The position numbers and the translations under genes were made by a program. 64,000 nt of DNA from Muscardinus avellanarius (Eukaryota; Chordata; Mammalia; Rodentia; Gliridae), in contig OY726574.1 in assembly GCA_963383645.1 (NCBI GenBank), forward strand, positions 56,057,477 to 56,121,476, in the 5' to 3' direction. Every line of letters begins with the position of its first letter. Position 1 is the stretch's first letter. This document shows positions 11,770 to 23,039 of this stretch, one piece after another. The notes under the pieces were generated by a model that saw only the letters and a list, made by a program, of their open reading frames with translations, searched no databases and was not told where the DNA came from.

Positions 11770-12090
11770 CCATGTAATCTTGTCTGGCCAGTCTCACTGT
11801 CCTTGCCTGAGGTTACCCTCATCTCTGCTCACTGTGTCTGACTGTATTTAGACTTCTTTCTCTTTACTGCTCATTCTAGCTTTAGTCCCTTCGTCCTTGT
11901 CATCTGCACTGCCTGGAATACATCTTTCCCACATTGTTAACAAGAGAAATTGTCCTGTCACTCAGATCCCAATTCAAACATCAGTTCCTGACTGAATATT
12001 CCCTGACCACCTACACATTTTCAGTGTCGAGTCCTGACTTCAGTGGTCAATCCAGTGTTGCTGTTTTCTTTTCTCCAATATAATTTGAAG
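11770..12090 (+). mobile_element. L2 LINE remnant
   Basis: CTGCCTGGAATACATCTTTC, CAATTCAAACATCAGTTCC and TATTCCCTGACCACCTACAC occur in the order of the L2 3' region as I recall it. It is strongly diverged, with approximate ends. Confidence 0.5.
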
Positions 12091-12094
12091 TTCA

Positions 12095-12910
12095 GTCATG
12101 GGCTTTTTATCTACAACATAACATATGTTGTAACTTACTCAGAAGTTTGAAAACTAATCCAAAAATAATTCAGCTTATAAATGTTATTTTTTAATTTACC
12201 AGTGAAACATTGAATCTTGACAGCAAGATTTTAAGGGACCCAGGCAAGCTCACATAACAGATGTGGTCAAGCTTCCAGATGACCACGTCCAAGAGATATT
12301 GATGCAGAAAACACCAGGTTGACCGGCATTTTCACCAATATTAAGGAAGTGCAAATTAGATGTCTTTTGAACAGCTTGGTTCCAGTTGTATTACAGGTGA
12401 TCATTGATTACTGAAGAGCCATGCTAGACTGGTAAATTGGTTCCAGCAGATGTTATTTCATATATAAACAGAGTAATTTGTAAAACCTTAGGTGTCATTG
12501 ATTTGTGCATAGTATAACAGACTAGACTTGTAACTTTTTAAATTATCAACAAGAAACTCAAACCAATATGAAAATAATGGGAAAACAAGGACTACAGTGA
12601 TGCGAATGATTAACATGGAGTTCAGGTGTCAAACAAGAACGGTTTAAGTGAGGATAGTGAACAATGTCATAGTGTATAAGTATCGTGGCCAGATGCAAAG
12701 CACTTAAGAAGTGCTTCACTTACCGAGAGGCTGATGGAATCAGGGCATAGGGGAATGTCACTTGCCATGTGACTTACTACTTGGCCAGTTAGGATAGGAG
12801 GTTTCATTGAATACCATGTACAACCCTATTTGTCCCATCCTACTAAAGAATCATTTTCAAAAGTTAAATTTTCAATGGCACTAATCATATCAACACAAAT
12901 TAAACATAGA
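12095..12910. other. Stretch without recognised features
   Basis: AT-rich sequence with no supported exon, RNA or repeat on either strand. Confidence 0.5.
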
Positions 12911-12912
12911 AA

Positions 12913-13035
12913 AAGTGGGACGTGGTGGCACTTGCCTATAATCCTGATCCTTGGGAGGCTGAGATAGGCAGATTACAGGTCCAAGGATAGCCTCGGCAAA
13001 TGATTCAAAATATAAAATAGTTCTAGGACTGTGGC
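12913..13035 (+). mobile_element. B1-like SINE with partial right half
   Basis: GTGGGACGTGGTGGCACTTG, GGGAGGCTGAGATAGGCAG and the start of the ID half are visible. The 3' end is missing. Confidence 0.7.
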
Positions 13036-13509
13036 TTCTATCCTATTGGAAAAACAAATAAGTGTAAATTGAGACATAGTGATATTAATACTCTCACTCT
13101 TGTCTCTTGTTAGTTGGATTGTAAATTTATTAAGCTTAAAAATTTTTGACTTTAAAATTAAAGCACTATCTCTGTTTCTGTCTCTGTCTCTCTGACACAC
13201 ATACAGAGTACACACATTCCTACTTGAAAAAATCAATTAGTATGTTATAAATGCATTCAGTTGTATACAAAGACATCTGTTTAACATATTATGACAATTA
13301 TACAAATTTGAAGTAGAAATGTCCACCTGGAAAATAAAGTTGAAAAGAAAGCGATCAGTTTATTGAAATCTTATATTCTTTGTTAAAAAGATGACATTAG
13401 TAAATGGAAAAAGGGACAGAATAATCTTTATGGTAAGTTTCTCTTTAAGTCAAAAACAAAAGACAAAAAGATAAATGAGCATTTTCCCCTTTTATAAAAT
13501 GTAAATGTG

Positions 13510-13697
13510 GCCGGTTGTGGTGGCGCACACTTGTAATCCCCGCGCTTGGGAGGCAGAGACAGGAGGATCGCGCAGGTTCGAGGCCAGCCGCACTGGCTTA
13601 AGAGACCCTGTTTCCAAATAAAAAGTATAAAATAGGTGTCTGGGGGTGTATCCTGGAGGTAGAAGGGTTTCCAGGAACCCCAGTACCACCAAAAAAA

Positions 13698-13728
<31 letters not shown>
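13510..13728 (+). mobile_element. Young-subtype B1-dID SINE with 12-bp target duplication
   Basis: The element runs from GCCGGTTGTGGTGGCGCAC through GCTTAAGAGACCCTG to GGTTTCCAGGAACCCCAGTA and an A-rich (AAAT)n tail. Flanking copies of AATGTAAATGTG (13498-13509 and 13729-13740) mark a clean insertion. The overlapping minus-strand frames come from the repeat. Confidence 0.93.
13697..13728 (+). repeat. (AAAT)n microsatellite in a SINE tail
   Basis: About eight units form the 3' tail of the SINE at 13510. Confidence 0.92.
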
Positions 13729-13731
<3 letters not shown>

Positions 13732-13969
13732 GTAAATGTGATGTAAATATGTAGAGGGTATTAAAACACCGAGGGAAGGAGGCAAAGGGAACTTCTACAC
13801 TTCGCTTTAGAATAAAATTACCTATATTGCTTGTCTCCATTAAAAATAATAGCAAATAAGAATCTGTGAGCCTGTTTTTAAAATGAAAGTAGACTAGATC
13901 TGTAATAAAAGTCAGAATGTTAAATCAGAACCCTTTGCTGAGAGCCTGGAGACATGATTCACACAAATG

Positions 13970-14022
13970 GCTCATTATATACTTTGTGAAAGTCATTTGA
14001 CACTTAAGCCTCAGTTATTGTG
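13970..14022 (+). mobile_element. Possible MIR fragment
   Basis: GTGAAAGTCATTTGACAC and AAGCCTCAGTTATTG resemble the MIR core (a gap-free match of short length only). Confidence 0.35.
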
Positions 14023-14023
14023 G

Positions 14024-14490
14024 AAGGCTGAGTGATGACCACCTCAAGATCTTAAAGTCCCAATCCTGGAAAATGTAAACATATTACCTTAGCTGCAAAA
14101 GAAACTGCAGGTTTCAAGATGGGAAGATTACCCTAGATTATTTAGGTGTATCCAATATAATCCCAAGCATCTTCATAAAAGAAGTGGAAGAGGCCAATGG
14201 CAAAGAAGATATGTAACAATGGAAGAAGGAAAGAAATAGAGATATTGGAAGATGCTCTGCATGTGTGCTTCTGAAGAGGAGGTCTAGACCACTGGCCAAG
14301 AAATGCATTTGATCTAAATGCTAGGCAAGGCAAGGAAATGGACCCTTCTCTAGAGCCTCAAGAAGGAACCAGACCCAAAGTCATCTCAGTTTCAGCCTAG
14401 GCAGTTTGAATTTGGATTTATGAGTTCCAGAATTATAACATAATAAAATTATTGTTCTGTTAAAATTAAATGTGTGGCAATTTGTTACAA
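14024..14490 (+). mobile_element. Ancient LTR remnant (MLT1/MaLR-like or similar)
   Basis: In order: GAAGGCTGAGTGATGACC, CCCAATCCTGGAAAATG, GATTACCCTAGATTATTTAG, CTAGAGCCTCAAGAAGGAACC, CAGAATTATAACATAATAAA and TGGCAATTTGTTACAAC. This order matches an ancient LTR consensus that I recognise but cannot name with certainty. The AATAAA at the 3' side gives the strand. Confidence 0.6.
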
Positions 14491-14599
14491 CAATTATCAA
14501 CCCTATAAATTGAGAATAGAACTGAATTCTTGGTAATAATGGTCTTAATAATCTAAACATTTATAAGGACTTTACACTTGTTAGATGCAAACATACATG

Positions 14600-14970
14600 C
14601 ATACAGTGTTTGGTCTGTTTCTCTCTGGACCCCACCCACTCTGCACTCTTAATGAATGTCAGTGAGATTTGTAGTGATGTTTTCATACATGGACAGAGAA
14701 ATGTTTGAACTTCATCAAGTCTTCTTTTGCCTCTTCCCTTTCCCTTCCCAGTCCTCTGTCAGTAGTCTATTGTTCTCTTTCCTCATTTAGCTGAATTTCC
14801 TTACGTTTCCTGTTTTCTCTTTAGTGTCTACATATGAGAGAAAACATGACCCTTGACTTTCTAAAACGGGATGATCTCACTTTGTGTAATATTCTCTAGT
14901 ACTATCCATTTTCCTGGAAATTATATTTTATTCTCTTTATGGCTTAGAATAATTCCATTGTATGTACATC
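14600..14970 (-). mobile_element. LINE-1 3' region fragment
   Basis: AATATTCTCTAGTACTATCC and ATTTTCCTGGAAATTATATTT recur in the L1 fragments at 44480 and 45590. These are the reversed end of ORF2 plus 3' UTR. It is diverged and carries no coding capacity. Confidence 0.65.
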
Positions 14971-14984
14971 TCTCTCTCTCTCGT

Positions 14985-15125
14985 GCAGTCCTTGTAACAG
15001 CCCTGTGTGTAGGCACTATGTCTCCACTTTATACATGAGAAGCCAAAGCTCAGAAGAGTTGAGTTACCTTGGTGATAAGTAGAATGAGAGACACACCCAT
15101 GGTCTGCCTCACTCCATAACCTTCT
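14985..15125 (-). mobile_element. MIR element
   Basis: ACAGCCCTGTGTGTAGGCAC, ACTTTATACATGAGAAGCC and GAGTTGAGTTACCTTGGTG follow the reversed MIR core and flank in the right order. Confidence 0.65.
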
Positions 15126-15129
15126 GATG

Positions 15130-15712
15130 AGCCACATGAGCCATAGGACCTGACACTAGGCAAAGTGTCTTGTAAATATGTTCAATTTGTTACAAAGTCT
15201 ATATCCCTGAACACAGGTTTGAATGTAGGTAATGAGAGAAATAATGTTAGAAAACCAATACACACTCTAGAGTCTAACTTGAGTCAAAGACAAAGTCAGA
15301 TACCAAGTGATAAGGACAGATTGTACTCAATAAAATTATTGAAATTGGAAAGAATCCAATGTGGACTGAATGAGATGGGGGTTTGCAGAGGCGACTGAGC
15401 ACCTTTAAGGGAAAAATGAGGAAATTTGGGGAGGGGTGATCAGAGGCCTACTAGAGTCAGGAAAATGAAAAATTACAAATGGGTTGTCATTGTGAACACA
15501 AATAGGCCAGCTGTGCCAGTTAACTAGCAGTTTCAAAGTTAGGATTCAGTCCTTTCACAGACTGTGAGACAGGGGCCCTATCTTCAGGTGTGGGCTATGA
15601 AAAATATTAAACCTCTTGGCACCCTTGAGTTTTCTTGGGTAGGTACTTTAAGGCAGGATAGGGTCATTTTAGTAATTGTGGCCTTGAGCTATTAGAAACT
15701 ATATTAGTGTTA
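15130..15712. other. Stretch without recognised features
   Basis: The 77-codon frame at 15165-15398 shows no family I recognise. Nothing else can be supported. Confidence 0.5.
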
Positions 15713-15786
15713 TCTGGGCACAGTGGTGCATACCTATAATCCCAGCACTTGGAAGGCTGAGACAGAAGACCAATGCATAGTAACTT

Positions 15787-15821
<35 letters not shown>

Positions 15822-15893
15822 AAAGAAAAAGGGCTGGGTGTGTAGCAAATAGTAAAGCTCTTCTGGGTTCAATTCCAGTACCACACACAAAAA
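15713..15893 (+). mobile_element. B1-dID SINE with an expanded A linker
   Basis: The B1 half (GGGCACAGTGGTGCATACC) is joined to the ID half (GGGCTGGGTGTGTAGC) by a run of 30 A and GAAAAG. The tract lies between the two monomers, not at the 3' end. Confidence 0.85.
15790..15819 (+). repeat. Poly-A tract in a SINE linker
   Basis: 30 consecutive A bases. The poly-Phe minus-strand frames across it are artefacts. Confidence 0.95.
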
Positions 15894-16009
15894 AGAAACT
15901 GTATTAGTGTTTATGTCTTAGAGACCAAGGTTGAGGTCTGGTAGAGAGGAAGGCTCAGAAGAGCCATTAAAGTGTGGCCAGAAAGAGAATCATTGTCAGA
16001 TACTCAAGT

Positions 16010-16230
16010 GGGTGTATATATTTATATTCATGTATATATTTATGTATGTTTATATATTATATATCATACAAAATCAATTTCATCTATCTATTATATTATA
16101 TATAATTATATATCCATGTATATAATGGATCTATATTATACATTTATTATTTATATCCCATATATATTATATCTATACAGATCCATTTTAATATATCTTT
16201 GGATATAATATATATATATATATTTGTGTG
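16010..16230. repeat. AT-rich low-complexity tract
   Basis: TATATA-rich sequence with many short palindromes runs into a perfect (TA)n next to the SINE at 16231. Its right part forms one arm of the inverted repeat described in the findings. Confidence 0.85.
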
Positions 16231-16425
16231 TGGGTCTGGGGATGGAGGCATTTGACCTCCAAGTTACACCCCCTGCCCAATTTTTTTATTCTTTATTTTT
16301 TGAAACAGGGTCTCACTGAGTTACGGAGGGCCTCACTAAGTAGCTGAGGCTGTCCACGAATGGTGATCCTCAGGTTTCAGCCTCCCAAATGCTGGGATTA
16401 CAAGCATGGGCCACCATGCCCGGCT
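16231..16425 (-). mobile_element. B1-dID SINE, GACCTCCAAG subtype
   Basis: The reversed dimer runs from GTCTGGGGATGGAGG and GACCTCCAAGTTACACCCCC to CCACCATGCCCGGCTC. It sits inside an AT-rich inverted repeat. Confidence 0.9.
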
Positions 16426-16739
16426 CAATATATATTTTAATATTTATAACATATATGTGGATATATATTAAAATGGATCTGCATGATATCTGAACATCAG
16501 ATAATAAAACACCCTTAACAAGGTTTCAGTCAAATGTAGCCAGATAGACACTGAAATATAAAGAATTCAAGTGGCTTTCTTTCTTGGGGCAAGAGACATG
16601 GATTTCTTTGTTAGAAGACATACATGGTGTCCTGGCTAGGTACAACCTACCACACCATCCAGTGTGCCTTAGTATCCTAAGGCACAGCTGGCATACTTCT
16701 GATTCAGTTTTGGTTTGGGACACTTAACAAGCAATAAGA

Positions 16740-16860
16740 AGGACCTGAGGATCAAACCCACAGAATGGGGTGTTTGTTAAAAGATGAGGTTCTAGACCCC
16801 TCCTGAGCAGCACTTCTCTGATCTGCTTAACCAGTGGGTCTGCCTAGAATTTATTTGGTG
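16740..16860 (-). mobile_element. Possible MER5-like hAT MITE remnant
   Basis: GTTTGTTAAAAGATGAGGTT, CTAGACCCCTCCTGAGC and CTTAACCAGTGGG loosely follow a MER5-type consensus. The match is short and diverged. Confidence 0.3.
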
Positions 16861-16899
16861 GAGGAAGACTAGAACTGCCATACAGGTTTGAGGATAACT

Positions 16900-19230
16900 C
16901 ACCTAAAGCTCCTATTAGAGATTAACATAAGTCTCTGGTTCCAGAGCCCAATCTAGAAGGGACATCTCTCAAACCCATACCAACGTTGAACAGGATTTTA
17001 GTACTTCTAATGGAGACTGTAGATTCTGGGGCCACTGGGGACTGGAGGTCCCATTCTAGCTCCCTCTTGCCCTTAGTTGGGCTCCAGAGTCAAACAGGTA
17101 AGCAAACTCTGGTGCTGCCTCCTCACTCCACCATCACCTCCACAAACACTGCAGAACCACAGTCAGGAGAGTGTGCTGATGCAGTAGGGAAAACGGAGTG
17201 ACTTGGTGTCTGGCTTTCTAAACCAAAAGAGAATGTCAGTTTTGTTTTTGATCATTAGCTGTTATTAGGTGATAATCTCTTTATTTAACTGGGAGTTTAA
17301 ATTCTCCATAAACATACCCAGCTACTACCTCTTGTAAAAATAATACCCTCACCAGTAAGAGAAGTTGGTGGCATCTGGTTACCAAGAATAAATAAAAGAA
17401 ATGTGGTGGCATCTGGTGAAAGGTGTTTGAGATTCCCATCCAGTTAAAATGGTTAAGTAACACACCTAGATGGTGGCACCGTGATCATAAGGAGCGATCC
17501 AACCACGTAGACTCAGTGAAGCTTTCTCATTCACTCTCACTGATTAAAAATGAGTATGCCTAGCCATCTTTATGCCACAATGTCATAATTTACCATAGAC
17601 CAGATGGATGAATAAAAATATAGAGTAAGAACAACCATATTTTTCCTTAATGTATTCTATTGTATTGATTCATTATCTACTTTTTCATGAAATGCTGGGA
17701 AATTTGGTAGTAACACTTTTCCTAAATGTTAAATACCACATGAAAGTACTAAAAAAAAAAAAGAGAGAGAATTTAATGTTTAAAAGAAAAGTGATTTTTA
17801 TTCAAGTATGGCTTTGTGAACTACTTTTACTTGGGTAGACTGATTTCTCTCTGATATATGATAATCAACCTTGTCTAAGTATTTGATAAGAAGATTCTAT
17901 ATCTAACAGAGTTTCTGGGAAGAGTACTCCCCCACCACACACACCATCACCATACCACATACTCGCACACTTGCTGGTGTGCCCTTTGATTGAATCAAAG
18001 GTTAATTAGCTTTGAGGAACACTGGCATTAATTGGTGCTGACTCTATTTTACTATTTTCCCAAAACGAAGTATTTGAGAAGTGAACAGTTCTTAAATGAC
18101 CAAGCATTAGCTAGATAGCTAGATACATGCAACTACAAAAAGATTCCCATATATATTTAATTAAATTGACCTTAGGCCATCCTGTAATGTTTATTTCAAA
18201 AAGCAGCTCCCACTTTGATCACTTCTGCAATATTTGTATGACTTGAAACATGTTTAAGGTGCGATCAGCATTCAAAACATCATTAAACTTTACTGTTTGT
18301 GTATCATTAGTGTCTACAAAATATATTGCATTGGGCAAATGATAGCAAAGAGATCCATTTCATTTATGTGGTTGCCAGCTCACATTGCCAATTACCAATA
18401 AACAATATGAATTATTTATTCTTTCATGGTGGCTTTATGTCAGATATTTTTACCACTTATATGTCAAAAGACTAAAGGGTAATTTTAACTTTTGCCTTTC
18501 TTAGACAAAACTATTCAGAGAATCCTGACAAACTTTTTAGTGAAATATAAAAGAAAGCTGAAATAAAAGAAGTCTTCCCAAAGAGAATATTGTTGAAACT
18601 ATTTCTATTTCTTTTAATCCAACTGTTGAAGATTCCATAGTAAGATTTAGGGTTTGCACATTTGCTAGAGTTCATTTCATCTTAATATAAAAATGTAACC
18701 AAATCAATCTAAGCAGGTAGGAGGGATTAGCAGGAATACACTGGCTTCAGGATTGTTTAATGGACCAGGAAATCAATTTGTAACAGGAAATGGCAGTGTT
18801 AATGTTATATGTTGTCAACCTTTCATATCAGTTTCACAAATTGCTTTGTTTTCTCCTGTGGAAATGTATTTCTTACCCATTCTTTTCTCTTTAAGCATTC
18901 TCCTTTTTTGTGATCACTTTACGGTAAATTAAGAAGTGATAGCAATTCTTAAATACTTTACTGAATATTAGTCATTCAAAGTAAAATATCTTCAAATAAA
19001 AAGGAAAGGAAAAAACTTAAGTACATTTTAACCCATATTGTTCAGACACTAATAATCCAACCTGTTTTTTTCTAACCCCTTTTGTTTTTACATTTTCTCC
19101 TCTTCTCCCTAAAACAACTCATTTAATGACTTCTGGTGTCTACATTAATTCTTGCCAGTAACAGGCAAATCAAATTTATCTGTGCCTAATCTGTATTTAA
19201 AATGTGGATTTGTTGGCCTCATCTTCAGAC
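16900..19230. other. Repeat-poor block, candidate conserved non-coding DNA
   Basis: I recognise no transposon here. From about 17950 the sequence holds many TTAATTAG/ATTAAT-type homeodomain-like words and few low-complexity runs. No exon can be supported: frames are under 75 codons. Conservation is an inference that needs alignment. Confidence 0.4.
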
Positions 19231-19250
19231 ACTCTGATTCAACAAGTTTT

Positions 19251-19469
19251 TTGTTGTTGTTGTTGTTGTTTGTGGGGTTTTTTTCTGGGGGGGGGTACTG
19301 GGGTTCCTGGAAGTCCTTCTATCTCCAGGCTACACTCCCAGCCCTATTTTATACTTTTTATTTGTAAACAGGGTCTCTTAAGCCAGCAAGGCTGGCTCTG
19401 AATCAGCGCAATCCTCCTGTCTCCACCTCCCAAGCGCGGGGATTACAAGTGTGCGCCACCACGCCTCGC
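19251..19469 (-). mobile_element. Young-subtype B1-dID SINE with 17-bp target duplication
   Basis: Reversed element: a (TTG)n-rich tail, then TACTGGGGTTCCTGGAAGTC, GGGTCTCTTAAGCCAGCAAG and GCGCCACCACGCCTCGC. Perfect 17-bp copies of CTGATTCAACAAGTTTT flank it at 19234-19250 and 19470-19486. Confidence 0.95.
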
Positions 19470-19486
19470 CTGATTCAACAAGTTTT

Positions 19487-20370
19487 GAGTGGAGTACAGG
19501 AATACAATTTTTTTCAAGCATTCCCAAGTAATTTTAATAAAAGAAGCATTAAGAAACACTGGATTTTTTTAAAAAATTAAAATCCATTTTAATCAACCCC
19601 AATTAAAGTCATCTTACTCAACTTGCACTAATTCTTGAAAATAAAGGCATAAAGTGACTTCTAATTGAAACTATGAATTTTGATTAACCTGAGAATCAAA
19701 GAGATCCAACATAACCTTTCAGATGTCTCATTTTTGTCCAAATTTTGGTTAAAGTATTTTACTGGTTCCAAATTGATACTATTGCATATATTAGGAATAA
19801 GAAAATATTTTTAGATTTAAAGATGCTATTCAAATCCAACTTTGTAGAGATGTGGAATTGAGAATTGACTTTATATTTCTATAAATGAGGTGGACAAAAT
19901 GACTAATAAGCAAGAGGCTAACTGGCATCTTGCATCATTTACTTACCCCAAGAAACACATATTCCTCCAACAATTTGATTTCCTGTGTAGAAATTCAGTA
20001 AACAATATTTTAATTTGTTTTTAAAATGGTAGAGTCTCTTGTAAAGATCAGAAAATGAAGATTACTGATGTTTGTCATTCTCAGACACAAAACGACTTCC
20101 AATGTTGTCCATCCAAACTAACTGAATAAGTAATGAGTTAATGAATTAAAATCCTGACAAATGGGATTCTCTATGGAATAGATTTTGTGTCCAGTTTAAT
20201 AAACTACAGAAAATATAAAGTTAGTAATATCATTAAATGGAGGAATGTTTAACCTTAAGTTTCAAAAGGACTTTGGTAAGCATACCCCAGCATCAGGGAG
20301 AAGTCTAACTGGGAAAAGTAGCTCTTAAGACACCTTTGGTTAACTACACAATAGTGCTAAGATAAACCCA
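19487..20370. other. Repeat-poor AT-rich stretch
   Basis: No gene, RNA or recognisable mobile element seen. Confidence 0.5.
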
Positions 20371-20389
20371 GCCACAAACCTTTCCTCCC

Positions 20390-20603
20390 TCCCACCCCCC
20401 GTGGTACTGGGATGGAAACCAGAAGCATTCTACCTCCAAGCGACACCCCCAGCCCTAGTTTTTATTCTTTATTTTGAAAGAGGGTCTCACTGAGTTGCAA
20501 AAGGCCTCACCAAGTATCTGAGGCCGACCATGAATCACTAACTATCCTCCTATCTCAGCCTCCCGAATGCTGGGATTACAAGCATGCACCACCACGTCTG
20601 GCT
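20390..20603 (-). mobile_element. B1-dID SINE
   Basis: The reversed dimer runs from GTGGTACTGGGATGGAAACC to ACCACCACGTCTGGC. Copies of AACCTTTCCT (about 20377 and 20607) probably are the target duplication. Confidence 0.88.
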
Positions 20604-20616
20604 AAGAACCTTTCCT

Positions 20617-21325
20617 AACTACTCATGCTTCCTCTCTTCATAGGTGGTTCACATTTGAACTCTGTCTTCTCCCCTTCTTCTAGTGATTGTTAACATAGAG
20701 AAATGGTCCCAACCATCTAACACATCCCAAGCAAGTAACAACATGTGACAAAGTAGTAATCTTCAGAAGTGCTGAGATGCCTAAGTACTTTAGGACCAAG
20801 TTTGAGGACCTCTGCTTTCAAAGGATTGGGAAGACAGCAAAATGATGTAACTGAAATTCAGACCTAGTCAACCTTCTCATCTTCTTACCCGTCATCATTA
20901 AATAACTCTTCAGGTATCATCAGAAGGGTCAGTTTTATTACACTTAGTGGTAAGATTTAGGACAGTTCAGTGGCATGACCTCTTTTACAACTCATAGGGC
21001 CCAAAGTCTAAGCAACTTGCAAAACAAAAAAATTTTTAAAAAGGGACTCGGCTCAAACCAGCTATTTGTCATCAACTAGATCATAAATTAGGTCATATTT
21101 ACTGAATTTGATTTTCTCTTCTTAAATCAGTAAAGGCATTCGATCAATATTAATACACTGGTTAATTAACTGCTTGATAATATGTGAGCTAGCTAAGTAC
21201 AATCATTATTCTACTCTCTACTGATAAATAATTTATCAGGGAAACTGTGGAGTCCTCAGGAGTAAAACAACAGAAATAGCAATAAAACAGAACAATAGTG
21301 ATAGGTAATACTTATTTTCTACTTT
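20617..21325. other. Stretch without recognised features
   Basis: Mostly unrecognised. A GAGGACCTCTG end near 20810 faintly resembles a MER5-like terminus, but this is too weak to call. Confidence 0.45.
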
Positions 21326-21329
21326 TTGT

Positions 21330-21450
21330 ATGCCAGCTTAAGCATGAATTAATTCTAACCTCAACATATATTTCCATTTTGCAGCTGAAGAAACAGATGT
21401 ATACAGCAAATTAGTGGCTTGCCCAATGTTATACTAGTGATATAGTTAAG
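21330..21450 (-). mobile_element. MIR element
   Basis: TTCCATTTTGCAGCTGAAGAA, GTGGCTTGCCCAATGTTATAC follow the reversed MIR core (given as two separate motifs). Confidence 0.55.
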
Positions 21451-21454
21451 TGAG

Positions 21455-22870
21455 TGATAGTATAATATTACACTTTTATTTGTAATGCAGACCATAAGTA
21501 GAGCATTTCTTCTGAACAAGTACATTGCTAAATATTCCTTCTAATAAAATCTTCCATGACTCAGTTTAAGAAAGAGAAGGGCTTATGCTTGACTGGTACC
21601 CATGTCAGGAAGCAACTCAGACTTAATTCTGCAATTCACCAAAGCTTTGAAAATGGAAATTTCTGGCTTTATAAAGTAAAAGATGCAAAATAATTCTGCA
21701 AGAACTGTAAATAGGACTCTTCAGAGATTCTTTTGTGCCCCTACTTCTTGTGCTGACATTTGATTGGCACCACCAACAGTGTCAGAGAGGCCTGCAACTA
21801 ATATACAGAAGGCTTGAAAGAGAATCAAAATAAATAACTTCATAGTTACTCTAGAGCATTGTCAAGGTACTCACATCAGACACAATCAAGGCAACATGAT
21901 ATTCTAGTTTATTTGTTCTGTTTCCTGAAATAACTTTTGAATTTACTATAATTTTTAATTTTTGTAGTAAAAATAAGCCTATTTTCCTGCATGAAAGCAA
22001 TCAATATTAACTATCCTGACTACTTCTCTCTTCCCACAAGTGTGCTCAATTACACAGGCAACTTCTGTGACTGATATGATTGTCTATGTAGCACCAACCC
22101 ATGGTGTGCTTATTCAAGAATCATAGAATAGACAGTTTTGTAGCATTCTATGTTGTTCTGTTCTCATTCTGCTTTCCCCAGCTTCATAGTAACCTTAAAA
22201 ATGAACAACTTTATGTGGAGAGGAGCTGTGAAATTAGCAGCCCACAAAGCCTGACTCAGAAATGACTTAGTGGGAAGAGTCCCCATCCTCAGGATATTTT
22301 CCAAAGAGTATCAGCTAGAATTGTTTAATACCACAGATTCCTTCAGTAGGGATACTAGGTGACAAAACCCAGAGAATGAAAAAGATAGATCTGGGAGTTA
22401 GATGCCCGTAGAAGACTTTGAAAAGATTTGACGTATTGCCGAAGAATGAGAATTCCACACACAAGTGCACAGTGGGATGTCTGGCCAGGTCAGGCTGCCT
22501 CTCAACACAAGTACAAGGTACATGCCCAGGACACTGTGGCTATACACAGCAGAAGCGGAAAGTTAGGCCAGAGTTATGAACTGCAAGAGTGCTGAACCAT
22601 ACTTCAAAGAGTGTTGGTTCAGAACAAGAAAGAAAATATCTATTTTGTCGCCCCGTGGCTGAATATCAAATAAGCCAAGGAAAGATTTCAGGAGCTGTAC
22701 ATGTTGAAGAACCTAGAGGACACAGAATTAGTACAGAAAGGTCACTAAAATGTAAATTGCAGCAGCAGCCACAACACCAATTAAAAATATTTTAAATGTT
22801 CAGTTTTCAATAAAATCTTATGAAAGTATGGCATATACACAGAGGGGGAAAAATGTCATCAGAAATACTA
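21455..22870. other. Stretch without recognised features
   Basis: No supported exon. The 68-codon frame at 22589-22795 is not recognisable as a protein family. No transposon was identified. Confidence 0.5.
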
Positions 22871-22874
22871 TCTG

Positions 22875-23035
22875 AGCTTGAGAGGCTTGAGACAGGAGGA
22901 TTGCAGGTCTCAGTCTCAGAAAGGCCAGTCTCAGAAATTTAGTGACACCACAGCACCTTAAGGAGACCCTGTTCTATAGCTCCGAGGCAGTGTGTCCACA
23001 TACTTACCCTCCAGTATCACACAGGCACACACACA
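22875..23035 (+). mobile_element. Diverged B1-dID SINE
   Basis: GAGACAGGAGGATTGCAGG, AAGGAGACCCTGTTCTATAGC and CCAGTATCACACAGG mark a degraded dimer with the first part of B1 absent. A short CA-rich tail follows. Confidence 0.55.
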
Positions 23036-23039
23036 AAGG

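Noticed and set aside
20750..20830. Possible MER5-like MITE end
   Set aside because: Only about 20 bp near GAGGACCTCTG resemble the terminus, which is too short in AT-rich DNA.
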